From UBA1181 sp963619325 (GTDB lineage: Bacteria; Bacteroidota; Bacteroidia; Bacteroidales; Paludibacteraceae), in assembly GCA_963619325.1 (NCBI GenBank), contig CAVEVQ010000009.1:5013-69012 (forward strand): a stretch of 64,000 bases of DNA, in the 5' to 3' direction. This document shows, one piece after another, positions 1-9,006 of this stretch. The notes under the pieces are model-generated. The model was not told the DNA's origin, searched no databases, and saw only the letters and a list, made by a program, of their open reading frames with translations. The translations under genes were made by a program, and so were the position numbers. Each line of letters starts with the position of its first letter. Position 1 is the stretch's first letter.

Positions 1-372
1 CTCTAAATCCTCGTTCTTTATTTCTGCCACAGCGTATGAACTTGAGATGGTCGGCTCTTCGCCTGTGTTTGTCTCGTTGCTTGCATAGTTCGTAGTGTCT
101 GTCGGGAAATCTCGCGGTATGTCTCCAACCTCTGACGCACAAGCGGAAAGCGAAATGGCCATACCCGCAGAAAGAGCAATGACTTTTCCCATGCTACTGC
201 GCTTGTCTATCTCATTTTGCAAGTAGACCAACTCGGAATCGCATTTGGGGCATGTTCCCGTACATTCCCCTTTGAAATCACACTCTTTTGTGTTGAATGG
301 AATATTGTTTTCTTTTGCTACCTTAACGCGTATTTCCCTTAGTATTTTACATTTTTCTTTTCCTGTGTTCAT
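1..372 (-). CDS. Cys-rich N-terminal protein with membrane/lipoprotein-like segment, truncated by window edge
   Basis: This reading frame stays open from an ATG at 372 down to base 1, giving 124 codons without a stop, so the gene continues outside the window. The N-terminus starts MNTGKEKCKILREIR and carries a cluster ECDFKGECTGTCPKC (about residues 31-45) whose cysteine spacing looks like a small zinc site. A hydrophobic stretch (about residues 64-80) follows and ends in SACAS, which resembles a lipobox but lies too far in for a classical signal peptide. The rest is Ser/Thr/Glu-rich and probably extracytoplasmic. From memory, similar Cys-rich N-termini occur in Bacteroidales proteins, some of them annotated as TonB-like energy transducers; that link is an inference. 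The function is unknown. The frame call itself is firm. Confidence 0.7.
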   Translation of the reverse strand, partial: MNTGKEKCKILREIRVKVAKENNIPFNTKECDFKGECTGTCPKCDSELVYLQNEIDKRSSMGKVIALSAGMAISLSACASEVGDIPRDFPTDTTNYASNETNTGEEPTISSSYAVAEIKNEDLE

Positions 373-522
373 ATTCTTTTTTTTGTAAATGTAGTAAAAA
401 AATGAAATGTCTGTATATATTTGCTAATGATATTTTTTGAAACTATATGATAGGAGTTTCAAAGTGATTAAACCTAAACTTGAGGATTTTCATGTATTAT
501 CATATTATAAAACCGTATTACA

Positions 523-2850
523 ATGTTATTAAGAAAAAAATGTTTTTTCGCATCGCTGGCTTTTCTATGCGGTGCAGTGAGTGTGGATGCTGCTATAAGC
601 ATCTCTAAATCAGGTGGATGGCTTGAGTCTGCATACGTTGAGTGGACTAATGATTCGCAGTATGATTCCTACAATGTCTATTGTAAGTCGACTTCCGGTG
701 CCTATGAGAAAATCGATGATGCGTTGGTGCGTAACTATGGTGCTACGGGTCGCGCGGATGTGCTGGGGTTGTCTGCTGGCGACTATCAATTGAAAGTCGT
801 GCCTGCCTCTAATGGTAGCGAGGTCTCTGCTTCGGCTGTCGAAACATCCTCGTTGACGGTGCTTGCCCATGATCGTAGCGGTTTCGCCTTTTCTGGTCAA
901 ACCACGCCAGGTGCTTATCAAGCGGATGGAACTTTGAAGAGTGGGGCGGTCGTCCTTTACGTTACGGAGAGCAACAAAGACAAAATCCCAATGGAGATAA
1001 TAACGAGTAGCAAGGGTGATAAAACGTCTTGTACGGGTATTGTCGCAATACTAACTGCTATTAAAAAAGGATACGAAACACGTCCTTTTTCCATTCGTTT
1101 TATTGGAGATGTGACAAATGGAGGACTGATTGGTTCTAGTAGCGACTTTAAAGGCGATATTATGGTCGACTTGAGTGCTAAAAACGATCAAAGTCTGACT
1201 ACGCCTATGACTATCGAAGGTGTGGGTGTCGATGCTACCGCTAATGGTTGGGGTGTTCGTCTTAAAAATGCTAATTATGTGGAGGTGCGTAACTTAGGTT
1301 TCATCAACTGCGACAGCAATGAGGGCGATAACATTGGTCTTCAACAAGGAAACAATTATGTATGGGTTCACCACAATGATATGTTTTATGGAAATGCAGG
1401 CTCTGATGCCGACCAAGTGAAAGGCGATGGCGCACTCGATTGTAAAAAGTCTAACTGGATCACTTTTTCGTATAACCATTTCGTGGACAATGGAAAATGC
1501 AATCTTTTGGGACTAAGCGAAGGTATAAAGAGTTATGAAGATAATGCGTATTACATCACCTATCATCACAATTGGTACGATCACTCTGATAGTCGCCACC
1601 CTCGTTGCCGTTTTTACAATGCGCACGTTTATAACAACTACTACGATGGAAACGCTAAATATGGTGCGGGAAGTACCCTTGGAAGTTCTGTCTATATGCA
1701 GAACAACTATTTCCGTAACTGCAAATACCCAATGCTCACCTCTATGCAGGGTTCTGATCTTTATGCCACGTCTAATGAAAGAAGTGTAGACAATGCCACT
1801 TTCTCAAAAGAGGATGGTGGTACAATCAAAGCATACGGTAATGTGATGGTTGGTTCTTACTATTTCATACCTTACAACGCTTCTTACATCTATACGGACG
1901 GAAAGGAAGAGGCGTCCTCAGTTCGTGGAATCAACACAAGCGAAGATTTTGACGCGATTGTGGTGGATGATCCTTCTAAGGAAATCTCTAATAGCATCAC
2001 TTCTTATGAAGGAGCGAACTACTACAGCAATTTTGATATTATAAAAGATGAGGTGAAAAATGCAAATGTTGATGCTACAGAGGACGTGGTTTCTGTTGTT
2101 ACTGGTGCATACGGTGCTGGTCGATTGGAGCATGGAGACATTTCGTGGACTTTCAAAGAAAGTGATGATGAGAGCTATAATGTGGATGAAGACTTAAAGG
2201 CTCTTGTTACAAACTATACGTCTACTTTGGTAGGTTTCTACGGTGAAGTGGCTGACACCTCAAGCAATGGTGGAGACACTGAGGTTGACCCTACAGACCC
2301 AGATACACCAGACGAAACAGAGCCTGTCGTCGTAAAGGGAATGACTTGCTACTTCACGGGCGGAACTCCTTCAAACCCAACTTTTTACACGTTCCTAAAC
2401 GACAACTATGCGATCGGTAAGGATAAGGCGGTTGTCAACGACACCACTTACGAAGATGGTTTGAAGATGGAGTCAGCAACTTCTATTACTTTCACAACCA
2501 CCGAGACGTCTACTATCACATTAGTATTTGGAAGTACCAATACTCCAAGCGTCAAATTGGATGACGTTGTTAATACGAAATTGGCAGATGCAACAATCTC
2601 AGGTAATGTGTTGACAATCAAGAATGTGACTGCAGGTACGCATACATTGACCAAGTCAAATACCTGTAACCTCTATTACATTTCTGTTTCATACGATAGT
2701 TCAACTGGCGTTTCTCTAATTTTGCAGGAAGATGCGGAAGAGTTGGAAGGCCCGATTTTCGACTGTTGGGGTAGACGTCACGACAAGAGCCAGCTTAAAC
2801 CTATGTATGTCTATATCAACAATGGAAATCGTTTTATGATTAAAAGATAA
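523..2850 (+). CDS. Secreted pectate lyase, polysaccharide lyase family 1
   Basis: Predicted extracellular or surface lyase that cleaves pectate by beta-elimination. A signal peptide (about residues 1-23, ending VDA) is followed by a fibronectin-III-like region (24-115). The parallel beta-helix catalytic part shows the PL1 hallmarks: GDGALD at 301-306, a repeated HHN pattern near 283 and 348, and SRHPRCRF near 357-364, which holds the arginine expected to abstract the proton. An Asp/Pro/Glu-rich linker (about 585-600) leads to a beta-rich module (about 604-725) that may bind carbohydrate. The last 30 residues contain a CWGRR...YVYINNG pattern similar to the short C-terminal tails of many Bacteroidales secreted proteins, and lack a clear type IX sorting domain. 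No promoter of the usual pattern is visible upstream; a terminator follows at 2905. No SusC/SusD pair is adjacent. Confidence 0.9.
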   Translation: MLLRKKCFFASLAFLCGAVSVDAAISISKSGGWLESAYVEWTNDSQYDSYNVYCKSTSGAYEKIDDALVRNYGATGRADVLGLSAGDYQLKVVPASNGSEVSASAVETSSLTVLAHDRSGFAFSGQTTPGAYQADGTLKSGAVVLYVTESNKDKIPMEIITSSKGDKTSCTGIVAILTAIKKGYETRPFSIRFIGDVTNGGLIGSSSDFKGDIMVDLSAKNDQSLTTPMTIEGVGVDATANGWGVRLKNANYVEVRNLGFINCDSNEGDNIGLQQGNNYVWVHHNDMFYGNAGSDADQVKGDGALDCKKSNWITFSYNHFVDNGKCNLLGLSEGIKSYEDNAYYITYHHNWYDHSDSRHPRCRFYNAHVYNNYYDGNAKYGAGSTLGSSVYMQNNYFRNCKYPMLTSMQGSDLYATSNERSVDNATFSKEDGGTIKAYGNVMVGSYYFIPYNASYIYTDGKEEASSVRGINTSEDFDAIVVDDPSKEISNSITSYEGANYYSNFDIIKDEVKNANVDATEDVVSVVTGAYGAGRLEHGDISWTFKESDDESYNVDEDLKALVTNYTSTLVGFYGEVADTSSNGGDTEVDPTDPDTPDETEPVVVKGMTCYFTGGTPSNPTFYTFLNDNYAIGKDKAVVNDTTYEDGLKMESATSITFTTTETSTITLVFGSTNTPSVKLDDVVNTKLADATISGNVLTIKNVTAGTHTLTKSNTCNLYYISVSYDSSTGVSLILQEDAEELEGPIFDCWGRRHDKSQLKPMYVYINNGNRFMIKR

Positions 2851-2904
2851 TTGATTTTTAAAGGATAGGATTTATAAAAAGAAATTTCTGATTTTCAAAT
2901 AGAG

Positions 2905-2940
2905 AAAGACCTCTGTCAATGACGATAGAGGTCTTTTTTT
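2905..2940 (+). terminator. Rho-independent terminator after pectate lyase gene
   Basis: A perfect 10-bp stem (AAAGACCTCT at 2905-2914 with AGAGGTCTTT at 2927-2936) is followed by a run of T. It separates the lyase from the next gene. Confidence 0.85.
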
Positions 2941-3009
2941 GTCAAAAAATGCTAAATTTGTATGTTCATAATGAGTTTTTGCTTTGAATAACAATATTTT
3001 ATAATATAA

Positions 3010-5541
3010 ATGGGAAAAATAGATTTTAAGAAATTCTTGCCGTATGTGGCGATTTTCGCACTGTTTGTGCTGGCATCTGCCATCTATTTCACACCCGCCT
3101 TGAAAGGTGAGGTCATCTATGCGGGCGATAATGTGAACGCACGTGCTGCCTATCAAGAATGTGTCAACTATCATGAAGAGACGGGCGACTATTCTTATTG
3201 GGTAGGTAGTATGTTCTCTGGTATGCCTAATTATCAGATTGGGGGCGGAGGAACGACGGATATTACCGTTTACAAGATTCTTTATCCGCTTTGCAAGTTA
3301 GGTACTTGGGGCTTGCGTAATACTGCTGTTTTGTTTTTTTATTATCTGTTGACTTTCTTTCTACTGCTCCGAGCTTTTAAAGTCGATAAATGGATCAGTG
3401 TTGCAGGTGCGTTTGCAATTTCGCTCTCCAGCTATTTCTTCGTGGTTATCGCGGCTCAGCATCACGGAAAGTGTTATTCTATCACCTGGATGTCGTTGGT
3501 CATTGTCGGTTTTTTGCTGATATATCAAAAAAAATATGGTTGGGGTGCCCTGATGGTGATGTTCTTCACGTTCCTCGGCTTCTATCGCCATCCTCAGATG
3601 TCCTATTATATATGTATGCTTATCGGTATCCTTGCCCTTGCTGAACTCTATAAGGCTTGGAAGGAGAAAGCATGGAAACATTTAGGTGTTGCAACGGTCG
3701 TCTTTGCAGGTTCTTTCCTTGTCGGTTTGGGCATGGGTAGCATCAATATGTTCTCTAACCTTGAATATGCGGAACAAACGATGCGTGGTGGTCATTCTGA
3801 CCTTCAAAAGGATAACGACGCCGCGAATAAGACGAAGGGGTTGGATCTTGACTATGCCACGGCTTGGAGCTACGGAATAGACGAGACGATGACGCTCCTT
3901 ATTCCGAATTTCGAGGGCGCCGCAAGTGGATACAATTTGGGTGAGAAATCCGACCTGTATAAAACAATGACGAGTTTGGGCGTCCAAAAGAGGGCCGCTA
4001 AGCAATTCTGTCAAAATGCACCGACTTATCGCGGAGAGAAGGCTTTTACTTCAGGACCAGTTTACGCGGGTGCTATCGTAATCTTCCTCTTTGTTTTGGC
4101 TCTTTTCTTGGTGAAAGGCCCATACAAGTGGGCGCTTATCGTAGCCACTCTCTTCTCTGTCTTCCTGGCTTGGGGACACAACATGATGTGGCTGACGGAA
4201 CTGTTTTTCAATTATTTCCCTTCTTACAGCAAGTTCCGTGCTGTTGAGAGTATCTTGATTGTGGCTGAAATCACCATTCCTCTGTTGGGATTCCTCGCTC
4301 TAAAGGAAATATCAGAGAAAAATGTTGATTATTCGATTTTGAAGAAAAATATACTTGTTTCCGCTGGTATTACGGCAGGAATCTGTCTAATTGTTGCGCT
4401 TTTCAGTGGCGCAATTGATGTTACTTCGTCTTACGATGCTTCTTGGAGTGCCAATATTCCGAATGAAATCTACAATGCCATTTTAGACCAACGTACGGCG
4501 ATGATCAAATCTGATGCTTGGCGTTCTTTCGTCTTTGTCCTTTTGGGTGCCGCTCTGACTTATCTCTTCGCCCGTCATATTTATGAGAAAAAACAAGAAA
4601 ATGCGGTTGTTTGGTATGGTCTAGGTTTGGCTGCCTTGATTATTGCTGATATGTGGACGGTCGACAAACGTTTCTGCAACAATGACCAGTTTGTCCCTGA
4701 GAAGAATTTTGACAAAACCTTTGAAATGTTGCCTTATGAGAAGGAGATATTGCAAGATACGACGCATTTCCGCGTACTCAACCTCGCAACGAACACTTTC
4801 AACGAGGCGCGTACAAGTTACTATTTAAAGTCTATTGGCGGATACAACGCGGCCAAACTTCGTCGCTATCAAGACTTAATCGACGAACATATAGCTCCAG
4901 AGATGAGTCCGTTGCTCCGCTCTATCGCAGAGTCGAATGCGTTCACTACGGCGAAGGTGAATGCTGACAGCCTCTTCCCTGTCTTGAATATGCTGAACAT
5001 GAAATATGCCATTGTTCCGCTTCAGACGGGCGACCAAATTCCAGTCGAAAATCCTTACACGATGGGCAATGCCTGGTTTGTCGACACACTCAAAGTGGTT
5101 GAAAATGCGAATGAAGAGTCTGATGCTTTGCGCACAATCAATTTGCACACCACTGCCGTCTTGGATAAGTCGTTCGAGAAATATGCTGCTAATGCGGTAA
5201 CTCCTCACGATAGCGCTGCTACCATTGAGTTGACGAAATACACCCCTCATTACATTGATTACACAGCTCATTTGTCGACAGACAAAACGGTTGTCTTCTC
5301 CGAAATCTATTATCCATACGGTTGGCATGCTATTGTCGATGGTGTTGAGGCTCCTATCTTCAGAGTAAACTACATGCTCCGTGCGATCAACCTTACCGCA
5401 GGCGACCATACTATTCGCCTCTCTTTCGATCCTGAAAGTGTAGAGATGGGTAATAGACTCTCCCTCGTCTGTCTCGCCATTTTAGGTCTGACATTGATGG
5501 CCACTGTGGGGTATGAGATTTATAAAAGAAAGAAAGAGTGA
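3010..5541 (+). CDS. YfhO-family multi-spanning membrane protein
   Basis: An 843-residue integral membrane protein. Hydrophobic segments occur near the N-terminus (about 9-28), in a dense block from about 85 to 260, again from about 350 to 530, and once at the C-terminus (about 815-835), which ends in a basic KRKKE tail. Between them lie large probably extracytoplasmic loops, including the C-terminal 550-810 region. The arrangement and the early GDNVNARAAYQ and MFSGMPNYQ motifs match the YfhO family, which shares the GT-C-like glycosyltransferase fold; a few members are linked to decoration of teichoic acids or other envelope glycans. The substrate here is unknown. A TAAATTTG box at 2953-2960 is a plausible but weak promoter. 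The gene stands alone between two terminators. Confidence 0.8.
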   Translation: MGKIDFKKFLPYVAIFALFVLASAIYFTPALKGEVIYAGDNVNARAAYQECVNYHEETGDYSYWVGSMFSGMPNYQIGGGGTTDITVYKILYPLCKLGTWGLRNTAVLFFYYLLTFFLLLRAFKVDKWISVAGAFAISLSSYFFVVIAAQHHGKCYSITWMSLVIVGFLLIYQKKYGWGALMVMFFTFLGFYRHPQMSYYICMLIGILALAELYKAWKEKAWKHLGVATVVFAGSFLVGLGMGSINMFSNLEYAEQTMRGGHSDLQKDNDAANKTKGLDLDYATAWSYGIDETMTLLIPNFEGAASGYNLGEKSDLYKTMTSLGVQKRAAKQFCQNAPTYRGEKAFTSGPVYAGAIVIFLFVLALFLVKGPYKWALIVATLFSVFLAWGHNMMWLTELFFNYFPSYSKFRAVESILIVAEITIPLLGFLALKEISEKNVDYSILKKNILVSAGITAGICLIVALFSGAIDVTSSYDASWSANIPNEIYNAILDQRTAMIKSDAWRSFVFVLLGAALTYLFARHIYEKKQENAVVWYGLGLAALIIADMWTVDKRFCNNDQFVPEKNFDKTFEMLPYEKEILQDTTHFRVLNLATNTFNEARTSYYLKSIGGYNAAKLRRYQDLIDEHIAPEMSPLLRSIAESNAFTTAKVNADSLFPVLNMLNMKYAIVPLQTGDQIPVENPYTMGNAWFVDTLKVVENANEESDALRTINLHTTAVLDKSFEKYAANAVTPHDSAATIELTKYTPHYIDYTAHLSTDKTVVFSEIYYPYGWHAIVDGVEAPIFRVNYMLRAINLTAGDHTIRLSFDPESVEMGNRLSLVCLAILGLTLMATVGYEIYKRKKE

Positions 5542-5581
5542 TGAACAAATTGTTCTGTTGAAAGTAAAAAATTGAAAGTAA

Positions 5582-5616
5582 AAAAAGGTGTGCTACTTGG
5601 TAGTACACCTTTTTTC
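5582..5616. terminator. Bidirectional terminator between convergent genes
   Basis: AAAAAGGTGT (5582-5591) pairs with ACACCTTTTT (5605-5614) around a short loop, with T runs readable on both strands. It lies between the convergent ends of the YfhO-type gene and the phosphodiesterase gene. Confidence 0.8.
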
Positions 5617-5642
5617 TAAGTAGATTTATATTAAACTCTATC

Positions 5643-6182
5643 TTAAATCCTAATTTTCCTTAATTCACTCCCTTCCAAATTCAAGATTCTCATCTCTCCT
5701 TCTTCCATTATGCAAAATGTCCCTGCATTGCCTCCTTTGGGGAAGGTGGGCGAACCTGTGTTGCAAATCGCCGTCTCGCCTTGTCTCTCTAATTTCCAAA
5801 GGTGGGTATGACCATATACAACAACGTCGAAGTGTCCTTTGGGCATCTGTTCTTCATTGTATAGATGGCCATGGGTTAGAAACAGTTTTTTGCCGTTGTC
5901 GCACAACATCATATAGTCGGATAGGATAGGGAAGTCTAACAACATCTGGTCTACCTCCGAATCGCAATTGCCTCTCACTGCCATTACTTGGTCGCTCATC
6001 GAGTTCAATCGCTTGGCTACTGCTTGTGGGTCTAATCCCTCTGGCAACCCGTTCCTCGGGCCATAGTTGAGTATATCTCCCAATAACAACAACATGTCAC
6101 AGTGCATCTCCTGATAATGCTTCAGCACTGTCTCAAGAGACTTTATCGACCCGTGTATGTCTGATACAATTAAGTATTTCAT
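5643..6182 (-). CDS. yfcE: YfcE-family metallophosphoesterase
   Basis: A 179-residue calcineurin-like phosphodiesterase. The start at 6182 was chosen because the family fold begins with MKYLIVSDIHG; an in-frame extension upstream adds 21 residues with no family character. All metal-binding motifs are present: D8-x-H10, G35-D36, G71-NCD, H104 and GHTH at 124-127. E. coli YfcE, of similar length, hydrolyses artificial phosphodiesters with manganese; the physiological substrate is not established. It is the last gene of a probable pheS-bactofilin-yfcE run, 107 bases after the bactofilin gene. Confidence 0.85.
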   Translation of the reverse strand: MKYLIVSDIHGSIKSLETVLKHYQEMHCDMLLLLGDILNYGPRNGLPEGLDPQAVAKRLNSMSDQVMAVRGNCDSEVDQMLLDFPILSDYMMLCDNGKKLFLTHGHLYNEEQMPKGHFDVVVYGHTHLWKLERQGETAICNTGSPTFPKGGNAGTFCIMEEGEMRILNLEGSELRKIRI

Positions 6183-6289
6183 TTTTGTTGGTTGCTTTGA
6201 AGCATTGCGCGTAGCCCTTACAAGTATGTAAAAAAGGCACCACAATCATCTTGCAGTGCTTCTTTATTTCTTTTGATTAAGTATATACA

Positions 6290-6652
6290 CTATTTCTTTT
6301 CCTGCTGCTTGTTTCCTGCCTTGCTCATGTCGCAAGTCCCAGTGAAAACTGCTTGAGGTTCGATAGAAAGTACTTTCGTGTCTATGTCTCCTTCTATCTT
6401 CGCTGTGGATTTCAGTGTCAATGTGTCGCTGACGTGTAATGTGCCTTTCACATACCCCATAACGACCGCATTGGCGCAGGTCAAAGTCCCATTCATGACT
6501 CCTTTTGTTCCGATAATCATCATCCCTTTACATTCCACGGTGCCATCTATGGTTCCATCAAGACGGAAATCGCTCTCTGCATATACGTCTCCTGTCACCT
6601 TTGTGCCGTAGGATAGTGAATTATGCTCATTCCCTACTATCTCTTTTGCCAT
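6290..6652 (-). CDS. Bactofilin (polymer-forming cytoskeletal protein)
   Basis: A 120-residue protein made almost entirely of short beta repeats with regularly spaced Gly and hydrophobic residues (GTKVTGDVYAESDFRLDGTI and onward), the pattern of the right-handed beta-helix bactofilin domain (DUF583). The core spans about residues 12-105 and a Lys/Gln-rich tail follows. Bactofilins self-assemble into filaments beneath the membrane and help position cell-wall or polysaccharide machinery. The short N-terminus has no signal peptide, as expected for a cytoplasmic scaffold. It sits 58 bases after pheS on the same strand; no interaction with pheS is implied. Confidence 0.85.
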   Translation of the reverse strand: MAKEIVGNEHNSLSYGTKVTGDVYAESDFRLDGTIDGTVECKGMMIIGTKGVMNGTLTCANAVVMGYVKGTLHVSDTLTLKSTAKIEGDIDTKVLSIEPQAVFTGTCDMSKAGNKQQEKK

Positions 6653-6710
6653 ACTTGTTTCTTGGTATTATTTAATTAATATGTTTCTTCGATCTTCAGT
6701 GCGCTATCAG

Positions 6711-7730
6711 TTAGTAGGCCGACTTGAATTGGTCAAGGAACCTAATGTCGTTCTCCGAGAACATGCGCAAGTCTTTTACTTGGTATTTCAAGTTTGTGAT
6801 ACGTTCTACACCCATGCCAAAGGCGTAACCTGTGTATTCTTTGCTGTCTATTCCACAACTTTCCAACACGTTAGGGTCTACCATTCCACATCCTAAGATT
6901 TCCACCCATCCTGTGTATTTGCAGAAGCCACATCCTTCTCCTCCACAAAGGTTGCATGAAATGTCCATCTCAGCGGATGGTTCCGTGAATGGGAAATATG
7001 ATGGGCGAAGTCTGATTTTCGTGCCTTCTCCAAACATCTCTTTTGCGAAATATAACAATGCTTGCTTCAGGTCGGCGAATGATACGTTCTTGTCGATGTA
7101 GAGACCCTCTACCTGGTGGAAAAAACAGTGCGCACGGTAGGAGATAGCCTCGTTTCTGTAAACACGTCCCGGACAAAGAACACGAATCGGAGGCTTTTGA
7201 GTGGTCATTATGCGAGATTGCACGGACGACGTGTGGGTGCGAAGTAAAACGTCTGGATTTCGTGTGATGAAGAACGTGTCTTGCATGTCGCGCGCTGGAT
7301 GCTCTGGCGGAAAGTTTAATGCCGAGAAAACGTGCCAATCATCTTCCACTTCGGGCCCTTCTGCCACGGTGAACCCGATACGACCGAAAATGTCCGCAAT
7401 CTCATTCTTCACGATCGAGAGAGGGTGTCGCGTCCCTAACTCTATTGGGTCAGGCGTACGAGTCAGGTCTAACTTGCTCTCTTCGTCTGATTTCTTGTCA
7501 AGCGTCGCTTTTAAGTTGTTGATCTTCTCCTGTGTGGTGTTTTTCAACTCGTTCAAAAGTTGACCGACTTCCTTTTTCTGCTCGTTCGATACAGTCTTGA
7601 AATCGTTGAACAACGCTGAAATCTCACCTTTCTTACTTAGATATTTTATTCTGACAGTCTCCAAGTCCTCTTTTGTGGCAACTTGCAGATTTTTAACTTC
7701 ATCTAAAAGTTGTTTTATACGTTCTTTCAT
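6711..7730 (-). CDS. pheS: Phenylalanyl-tRNA synthetase alpha subunit
   Basis: This is the catalytic subunit of the alpha2-beta2 class II enzyme that charges tRNA(Phe). The start at 7730 (MKERIKQLLDEV) gives 339 residues, the usual family length; a longer frame begins 16 codons earlier but overlaps the promoter box at 7754-7761. An N-terminal coiled coil (about 1-85) is followed by the class II core: motif 1 near 105-125 (DPIELGTRHPLSIV), motif 2 with GRVYRNEAISYRAHCFFHQ, and motif 3 GFGMGVERI-like (YAFGMGVERITNLKYQ) near the C-terminus. A CNLCGGEGCGFC cluster is a probable metal-binding insert common in bacterial PheS. The beta-subunit gene is not adjacent. Confidence 0.95.
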   Translation of the reverse strand: MKERIKQLLDEVKNLQVATKEDLETVRIKYLSKKGEISALFNDFKTVSNEQKKEVGQLLNELKNTTQEKINNLKATLDKKSDEESKLDLTRTPDPIELGTRHPLSIVKNEIADIFGRIGFTVAEGPEVEDDWHVFSALNFPPEHPARDMQDTFFITRNPDVLLRTHTSSVQSRIMTTQKPPIRVLCPGRVYRNEAISYRAHCFFHQVEGLYIDKNVSFADLKQALLYFAKEMFGEGTKIRLRPSYFPFTEPSAEMDISCNLCGGEGCGFCKYTGWVEILGCGMVDPNVLESCGIDSKEYTGYAFGMGVERITNLKYQVKDLRMFSENDIRFLDQFKSAY

Positions 7731-7753
7731 ACTTTCTAATCGGCTTTTGTACG

Positions 7754-7789
7754 CAAATGTATCATTTTTCTTTGGCATACGCTCGCAAA
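7754..7789 (-). promoter_or_regulatory. Probable pheS promoter
   Basis: On the minus strand the box TACATTTG (7754-7761) lies 24 bases from TTTG (7786-7789). The -7 match is good but the spacer is longer than the usual 19-21. It interleaves with the divergent lytS-type promoter. Confidence 0.45.
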
Positions 7790-7801
7790 AAAATATATTT
7801 G
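7771..7801 (+). promoter_or_regulatory. Promoter of the LytS/LytTR operon
   Basis: TTTG (7771-7774), 19 bases, TATATTTG (7794-7801): an exact fit to the Bacteroidota sigma-factor consensus, 25 bases ahead of the start codon at 7827. Confidence 0.7.
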
Positions 7802-7826
7802 TTGATGAACACTAAAAGAAATGTAG

Positions 7827-8960
7827 ATGAATTGGATTGGTTTTTTTGTGAGTAAACTAAAAGTTAATACTCTCCCGATACTTTTTTGGATAGCTGTCTT
7901 TGTCTTATTGACCATCAGTAACGCTTCTTTTGATCTTATTCTGTCTGTCATTATTTCCTCTGTCTTGACATTCGGTATGCTATTCGTTGTTATTGTGTGC
8001 AAGTGGGTGTTGATTCCTCGTTTGTACAAATGGTTCGCTGTTTTCTTGCTGACTTCTATCTTGTTTGTTGCCGTCTTTGCTCGTGTTTCTTCTTTTATTT
8101 TAGATGAGGTTACAATTTCTTATATTGATAAAACGGGAATGAACCATCAAGAGGAAAAGTCTCTGCTTGATATAGAGTTGCCTTCTGAAACGAAGTCTTT
8201 TTTTGAAGAACATGGTATGATAGAAAAGGATCGTCTCTCCCTCTCAACTTCTTGGAAAGCCTTTATCCTTTATATCGGTGCGTTTGTCTTTTCTCTCATG
8301 ACCTATTATCGTAAAAGGGCAGAGGAAATCGAAACGCAAAAAGCTCATATTCTCCAGGAAAAAATGCAGATGGAGTTGAATTTCCTGCGTTCTCAGATTA
8401 ACCCTCATTTTCTGTTTAATGCGCTGAATAATATATATTCAATGATTTACACAGGTGATAAACATGCTGCCGATTGTGTGTTGTCTCTCTCTGAAATGTT
8501 GAGGTATGTTACATACGAATCTAAGGAAAATCGCATTTTGCTCTCTGGCGAAGTGGTCTATTTGGAAAACTATATCGAATTTCAACGGTATAGTTACGAG
8601 GAGGATATTAATGTTACGTTTGAGAAGAATCTGAAAGGTGAACAAATCTATATCGCTCCGATGTTACTCCAGCCATTTGTTGAGAATGCGTTCAAATACA
8701 GTGGTATAAGTCAACAAGAGGAGAATGCCTTTATCCATATCAAATTAGACGCTGATAACGATAAAATGGTCTTCTACATTGAAAATTCAATAAGGAAAAC
8801 GAAAAAGGAAGATAAGACGAAGAGGGGAATTGGTATTGAAAATGTAAAAAAACGTTTGGATTTGTTGTATTTAAATAACTATTCGTTGAATATAGATGAA
8901 GATTCTGCGATTTATAAACTTACTTTATGTATAGATTTAACGGCTGATGTGGTCTGCTAA
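7827..8960 (+). CDS. LytS-type sensor histidine kinase
   Basis: A 377-residue inner-membrane sensor kinase. Four hydrophobic segments fill residues 1-90, a short periplasmic-looking loop (about 96-140) follows, then one more membrane segment (about 148-166) and a coiled coil. The His_kinase domain has the diagnostic NPHFLFNALN motif with phospho-accepting H194, and the ATPase part has FVENAFKYS (N box) and RGIGIENVKKRL (G box). This architecture belongs to the LytS/YpdA group, which pairs with LytTR response regulators; exactly such a gene follows 40 bases downstream. The sensed signal is unknown. Confidence 0.9.
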   Translation: MNWIGFFVSKLKVNTLPILFWIAVFVLLTISNASFDLILSVIISSVLTFGMLFVVIVCKWVLIPRLYKWFAVFLLTSILFVAVFARVSSFILDEVTISYIDKTGMNHQEEKSLLDIELPSETKSFFEEHGMIEKDRLSLSTSWKAFILYIGAFVFSLMTYYRKRAEEIETQKAHILQEKMQMELNFLRSQINPHFLFNALNNIYSMIYTGDKHAADCVLSLSEMLRYVTYESKENRILLSGEVVYLENYIEFQRYSYEEDINVTFEKNLKGEQIYIAPMLLQPFVENAFKYSGISQQEENAFIHIKLDADNDKMVFYIENSIRKTKKEDKTKRGIGIENVKKRLDLLYLNNYSLNIDEDSAIYKLTLCIDLTADVVC

Positions 8961-9006
8961 TTCTTTTGCTTAATCAAACAAAAATTAACTGAAAAATGGT
9001 GTGGTT

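Noticed and set aside
4876..5409. A 177-codon minus-strand frame inside the YfhO-type gene
   Set aside because: It is antisense to a well-supported gene, has no recognisable domain or promoter, and its composition follows from the codon use of the other strand.
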